This document shows, piece by piece, positions 60,466 to 64,000 of a DNA stretch of 64,000 nucleotides. The first letter of the stretch is position 1; every line of letters begins with the position of its first letter. The notes beneath the pieces are model-generated. The model was not told the origin of the DNA. It did not search any database and saw only the letters and a program-made list of their open reading frames with translations. This DNA comes from Flavobacterium bernardetii (GTDB lineage: Bacteria > Bacteroidota > Bacteroidia > Flavobacteriales > Flavobacteriaceae): contig NZ_JAANOQ010000001.1 of NCBI RefSeq assembly GCF_011305415.1, positions 372,001 to 436,000 on the forward strand. The letters run 5' to 3'. The translations under genes were made by a program, and so were the position numbers.

Positions 60466-61740
60466 TTAAAAAACAAACATGGCTCTTTCGCCCATTAGTT
60501 CGTTTACTTCTTCAGCTACTTGTTCTAATAAATCTTCATCTGTGTGATTCATTAAAACTTTATCAATTAAAGCCACAACAGTTTCCATATCTTCTTCCAC
60601 TAAACCACGTGTAGTGATTGCTGGAGTTCCAACACGAATTCCTGAAGTAATAAATGGTGATTTATCATCAAAAGGAACCATATTTTTATTTACAGTAATT
60701 TCAGCTTTTACCAAGGCGTTCTCCGCTTCTTTACCTGAAATGTTTTTGTTACGTAAATCGATTAACATCATGTGATTGTCTGTTCCGCCAGAAATTAAAT
60801 TATAACCTCTTTTGTTAAATGCTTCCGCCATGGCTTTTGCATTTTTTTGAACTTGTAAGGCATAACGGAAAAATTCATCTGTTAAGGCTTCACCAAACGC
60901 TACCGCTTTAGCAGCAATAATGTGCATTAATGGTCCACCTTGATTTCCTGGGAAAACTGACATGTCTAAAACATGACTCATCATTCTGATTTCACCTTTT
61001 GGAGTTGTTAAACCCCAAGGATTTGGAAAATCTTTACCCATCATAATTAATCCACCACGTGGTCCACGTAATGTTTTATGAGTGGTAGTTGTAACAATAT
61101 GACAATGTGGAATTGGGTCATTCAATAATCCTTTAGCAATTAATCCTGCAGGATGAGAAATATCAGCTAATAATAAAGCACCAACTGAATCCGCAATTTC
61201 GCGGAAACGTTTGAAATCCATATCACGAGAATACGCAGAAGCACCAGCGATAATGATTTTTGGTTGTTCTTTTGTAGCTATTTCTTGAATTTTATCGTAG
61301 TTTAATAAACCCGTTTCTTGATCTACACCATAAAAACTTGGTGAATATAATTTACCAGAGAAATTTACAGGAGAACCATGAGTTAAATGGCCACCATGTG
61401 ATAAATCGAATCCTAAAATTTTATCTCCAGGTTTTAAACAAGCAGCAAAAACAGCTGTATTTGCTTGAGAACCAGAGTGAGGTTGTACGTTTGCATATTC
61501 GGCTCCGAATAATTCTTTTACTCTATCAATAGCAATTTGTTCTACAACATCTACTACTTCACAGCCTCCATAATATCTCTTTCCAGGATATCCTTCGGCA
61601 TATTTATTGGTTAAACATGAACCAGCAGCTTCCATTACTTGGTCGCTCACAAAGTTTTCTGAAGCAATTAATTCAATTCCATGAATTTGTCTGTCTTGCT
61701 CGTCTAAAATTAAGTCAAAAATAAGTTCGTCGCGTTGCAT
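60466..61740 (-). CDS. glyA: Serine hydroxymethyltransferase
   Basis: A 424-residue PLP enzyme converting serine and tetrahydrofolate to glycine and 5,10-methylene-THF. Motifs: [65 protein letters not shown], and the PLP-lysine motif [28 protein letters not shown] lies near the C-terminus. Length is normal. The minus-strand -7 element TATTTTTG (complement 61766-61773) lies 26 bp upstream. Divergent from fumarylacetoacetase, 111 bp between starts. Confidence 0.97.
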   Translation of the reverse strand: MQRDELIFDLILDEQDRQIHGIELIASENFVSDQVMEAAGSCLTNKYAEGYPGKRYYGGCEVVDVVEQIAIDRVKELFGAEYANVQPHSGSQANTAVFAACLKPGDKILGFDLSHGGHLTHGSPVNFSGKLYSPSFYGVDQETGLLNYDKIQEIATKEQPKIIIAGASAYSRDMDFKRFREIADSVGALLLADISHPAGLIAKGLLNDPIPHCHIVTTTTHKTLRGPRGGLIMMGKDFPNPWGLTTPKGEIRMMSHVLDMSVFPGNQGGPLMHIIAAKAVAFGEALTDEFFRYALQVQKNAKAMAEAFNKRGYNLISGGTDNHMMLIDLRNKNISGKEAENALVKAEITVNKNMVPFDDKSPFITSGIRVGTPAITTRGLVEEDMETVVALIDKVLMNHTDEDLLEQVAEEVNELMGERAMFVF

Positions 61741-61851
61741 TTGTATAGTTAAATTTAAATTTTGTCAAAAATACAAAAAATGTTTGGTAAATTGAATGGA
61801 TAGTTTAATTTTGATTACTTAAATAATAACAAAAAAATACAACATATAGAT

Positions 61852-63138
61852 ATGCCAAATTTTGCTAATGATCCAAGTAGAAAATCTTGGTTAGATATTA
61901 AAAAAGATAGCGATTTCCCAATTCAAAATATTCCTTTCGGTGTTTTTATTACCAAAGAAGATGTAATTACTATTGGAACAAGAATAGGTGATTATGCTAT
62001 TGACATGGGCGCTTTACAACAATTAGGGTATTTTGAAGGTATCGAATTAACAGACGATATGTTCATGCAAGATACACTTAATGATTTCATTTCTGATGGA
62101 AGAAAAACATGGCGTTTAGTTAGAAACAGATTGTCTGATATATTTTTAGATTCTAATGCAACATTAAGAGACAATTCTAAACATAAAGATGTAGTTATTT
62201 TTAAAATTGAAGATGTAGAAATGTTATTACCTGTTCAAATTGGTGATTATACTGATTTTTATTCGAGTAAAGAACACGCTACAAACGTTGGAATTATGTT
62301 CCGTGATCCAGAGAATGCTTTATTGCCAAACTGGTTACACATTCCAGTCGGATATCATGGTAGAAGTTCTACTGTTATACCAAGTGGAATTCCAGTTCAC
62401 AGACCACACGGTCAAACCTTACCAAATGGTGAAACACAACCTGTTTTTGGACCTTCAAAATTAGTAGATTTCGAATTAGAAACTGCTTTTATTACTACGG
62501 ATGCTAATTTATTGGGAGAACCAGTTTCTGTTGCCGATGCAGAAGAAGCAATTTTCGGAATGGTGTTATTTAACGACTGGTCTGCAAGAGATATCCAAAA
62601 ATGGGAATATGTGCCATTAGGACCATTTTTAGCTAAGAATTTTGCTTCGTCAATTTCGCCTTGGATTGTAACTTTAGATGCTTTAGAGCCTTTTAAATGT
62701 GCTTCGCCAGAGCAAAATCCAAAACCATTACCGTATTTACAACAAACAGGAAATCACGCTTACGATATTAATTTACAAGTGGCTATTCAACCTGAAAATG
62801 CTGTGGAAACTGTAGTTTCTAACTCTAACTTTAAATACATGTATTGGACAATGAGTCAGCAATTGGCACATCATACAATCAATGGTTGTAGAGTGAATTC
62901 TGGAGATATGATGGGAAGTGGAACTATTTCTGGACCAACTCCTGATTCTTTCGGTTCGATGTTAGAATTGTCTTGGGGTGGAAAAAATCCAATTCAAATG
63001 AATGATGGTTCAGAACGTAAATTTATCAATGATAACGATACTGTAATTATTAGAGGATATTGTCAAAATAATGATGTAAGAATTGGTTTCGGAGAATGTT
63101 CAAGTAAATTATTACCTGCTTTAGATTTGAAATTTTAA
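61852..63138 (+). CDS. fahA: Fumarylacetoacetase
   Basis: A 428-residue enzyme of the last step of tyrosine degradation, splitting 4-fumarylacetoacetate to fumarate and acetoacetate. An N-terminal SH3-like domain (to about 120: SDFPIQNIPFGVF) precedes the FAH catalytic domain: YTDFYSSKEHATNVG (metal Asp), LPVGYHGR-type IPVGYHGRSSTVIPSG, VDFELETAFIT, MVLFNDWSARDIQKWEYVPLGPFLAKNF, and GSGTISGP. All metal-binding and catalytic residues are in place. Upstream pathway genes (hmgA, hppD) are not in the window. Confidence 0.95.
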   Translation: MPNFANDPSRKSWLDIKKDSDFPIQNIPFGVFITKEDVITIGTRIGDYAIDMGALQQLGYFEGIELTDDMFMQDTLNDFISDGRKTWRLVRNRLSDIFLDSNATLRDNSKHKDVVIFKIEDVEMLLPVQIGDYTDFYSSKEHATNVGIMFRDPENALLPNWLHIPVGYHGRSSTVIPSGIPVHRPHGQTLPNGETQPVFGPSKLVDFELETAFITTDANLLGEPVSVADAEEAIFGMVLFNDWSARDIQKWEYVPLGPFLAKNFASSISPWIVTLDALEPFKCASPEQNPKPLPYLQQTGNHAYDINLQVAIQPENAVETVVSNSNFKYMYWTMSQQLAHHTINGCRVNSGDMMGSGTISGPTPDSFGSMLELSWGGKNPIQMNDGSERKFINDNDTVIIRGYCQNNDVRIGFGECSSKLLPALDLKF

Positions 63139-63180
63139 TTAAAGCATACAATTTGCCTGAAATTGAATAAAAATATATTT

Positions 63181-64000
63181 ATGAAGAAAATTACAGTACT
63201 TTTTATTGCCTTATTTTTAGCATCATGCGGTGTAAAGCAAACCCAATCTATGTTGAGTAATGGTGATTACGATGGCGCTATTAACAGAGCATTAGATGGA
63301 TTAAGAACCAATAAAAACTCGAAAGGAAATCAAGATTATGTGTATCTTTTAGAAGAAGCATTTGCTAAAGCGAAAGAGCGTGATTTAAATGATTTATCGT
63401 TGTTGATTAAGGAAAAAAATCCAGCAAATTTGGAGAAAATCTATAATTTGTATAACCAATTACACAATCGTCAAGATCGAATTAGAGGTGTTTTACCTTT
63501 AAAATTAATTAAAGAAAACAGAAATGCCATCTTTCCTTTTAACGATTATTCTAACGAATTAATTGCGAGTAAAGCAGATTTGTCTATCTATTTATATGAC
63601 AATGCGAAAAAGTTACTTTCTTCAAAAAACAAATTAGTCATTCGTGAAGCTTATGATGATTTGGCGTATTTAGATAAGTTAAATCCTAATTATAAAGATG
63701 TCCGTGATTTAATGGATAAAGCTCAATTTAGAGGAACTGATTTCGTAATAGTTTCAACTAAAAACGATACACAAATGGTTATTCCAGTTCGTTTACAAGA
63801 TGATATGTTAGATTTTAGTACGTACGGAATCAATGACAAATGGACCGTATATCACAATAAAAAGCAAAGTAATATTACTTATGATTTTGCTATGATTGTT
63901 AACTTTAGAGAAATTAAAATCTCTCCTGAACAAGTTCGTGAAAAACAATTTATAAAAGAAAAACAAATTAAAGATGGTACCAAACCACTTTTAGATGCTA
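63181..64000 (+). CDS. Lipoprotein of unknown function, 3'-truncated by window edge
   Basis: At least 273 residues, continuing past the right edge. Lipoprotein signal peptide KKITVLFIALFLASCGV with lipobox Cys16. The mature part begins with a TPR-like segment (SMLSNGDYDGAINRALDGLRTNKNSKG), continues as a helical region, then a beta-rich domain (TDFVIVSTKNDTQMVIPVRL, DKWTVYHNKKQSNITYDFAM). It has the look of a Bacteroidetes-specific envelope protein; function unknown. ATG 63181 lies 43 bp after the fumarylacetoacetase stop codon. Confidence 0.8.
   Translation, partial: MKKITVLFIALFLASCGVKQTQSMLSNGDYDGAINRALDGLRTNKNSKGNQDYVYLLEEAFAKAKERDLNDLSLLIKEKNPANLEKIYNLYNQLHNRQDRIRGVLPLKLIKENRNAIFPFNDYSNELIASKADLSIYLYDNAKKLLSSKNKLVIREAYDDLAYLDKLNPNYKDVRDLMDKAQFRGTDFVIVSTKNDTQMVIPVRLQDDMLDFSTYGINDKWTVYHNKKQSNITYDFAMIVNFREIKISPEQVREKQFIKEKQIKDGTKPLLDA

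Overview
The window is a chromosomal segment of a Flavobacterium-like member of the Bacteroidetes/Flavobacteriia. The evidence is the strong AT bias, Bacteroidetes promoters (TTG at about -33, about 20 bp, then TAnnTTTG at about -7), many small lipoproteins, TonB-dependent receptors, family signatures such as LETM1-related, DUF3810, DUF4197 and IcmF proteins, and numerous short palindromic intergenic repeats. No rRNA, tRNA, CRISPR array or classical IS element was recognised.

Left part (1-20 kb): a truncated RND-efflux adaptor gene with a well-formed promoter and palindromic operators; a two-gene module (putative PD-(D/E)XK-like protein plus Rad50/SMC-like ATPase) that resembles an anti-phage system; recG interrupted in frame by a DUF559 endonuclease-domain cassette with terminal inverted repeats; a Dph6-like ATP pyrophosphatase; a secreted PNGase F-like deglycosylase followed by an M1 aminopeptidase, suggesting glycoprotein degradation; a carboxypeptidase-regulatory-domain protein; a UvrD/PcrA helicase; a TsaC/Sua5-family protein; oxyR; and an OmpA-family gene with a frameshift.

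Middle (20-42.6 kb): prfA; an iron-acquisition block of two TonB-dependent siderophore receptors, each with the same pair of TTTATTCTAAATAAA-like boxes 61 bp apart, and two PepSY membrane proteins; a 670-bp non-coding stretch with a 14-unit 21-bp tandem repeat; two small genes bounded by cassette-like imperfect palindromes; an MliC-like lipoprotein; two class-C serine hydrolases next to a membrane-anchored AraC-type regulator; an unrecognised TPR-like protein/lipoprotein pair; pepD; a ParE-type toxin-antitoxin pair; and DUF3810 and LETM1-related proteins.

Right part (42.6-64 kb): a probable bicarbonate-handling operon (small exported protein, SulP transporter, two beta-carbonic anhydrases); pyrF, a BtuF-like protein without signal peptide and an alpha/beta hydrolase; tandem DUF4197 genes; the B12-dependent fused mutase icmF; a TPR protein; a CDF metal transporter with a second 21-bp tandem array upstream; a propeller protein; an M28 peptidase; miaE, glyA, fumarylacetoacetase, and a lipoprotein gene running off the right edge.

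The strongest candidates for something undescribed are the DUF559 cassette inside recG (4833-5273), the ATPase/nuclease-like pair (1143-3768), and the duplicated two-box promoter architecture of the siderophore receptors.
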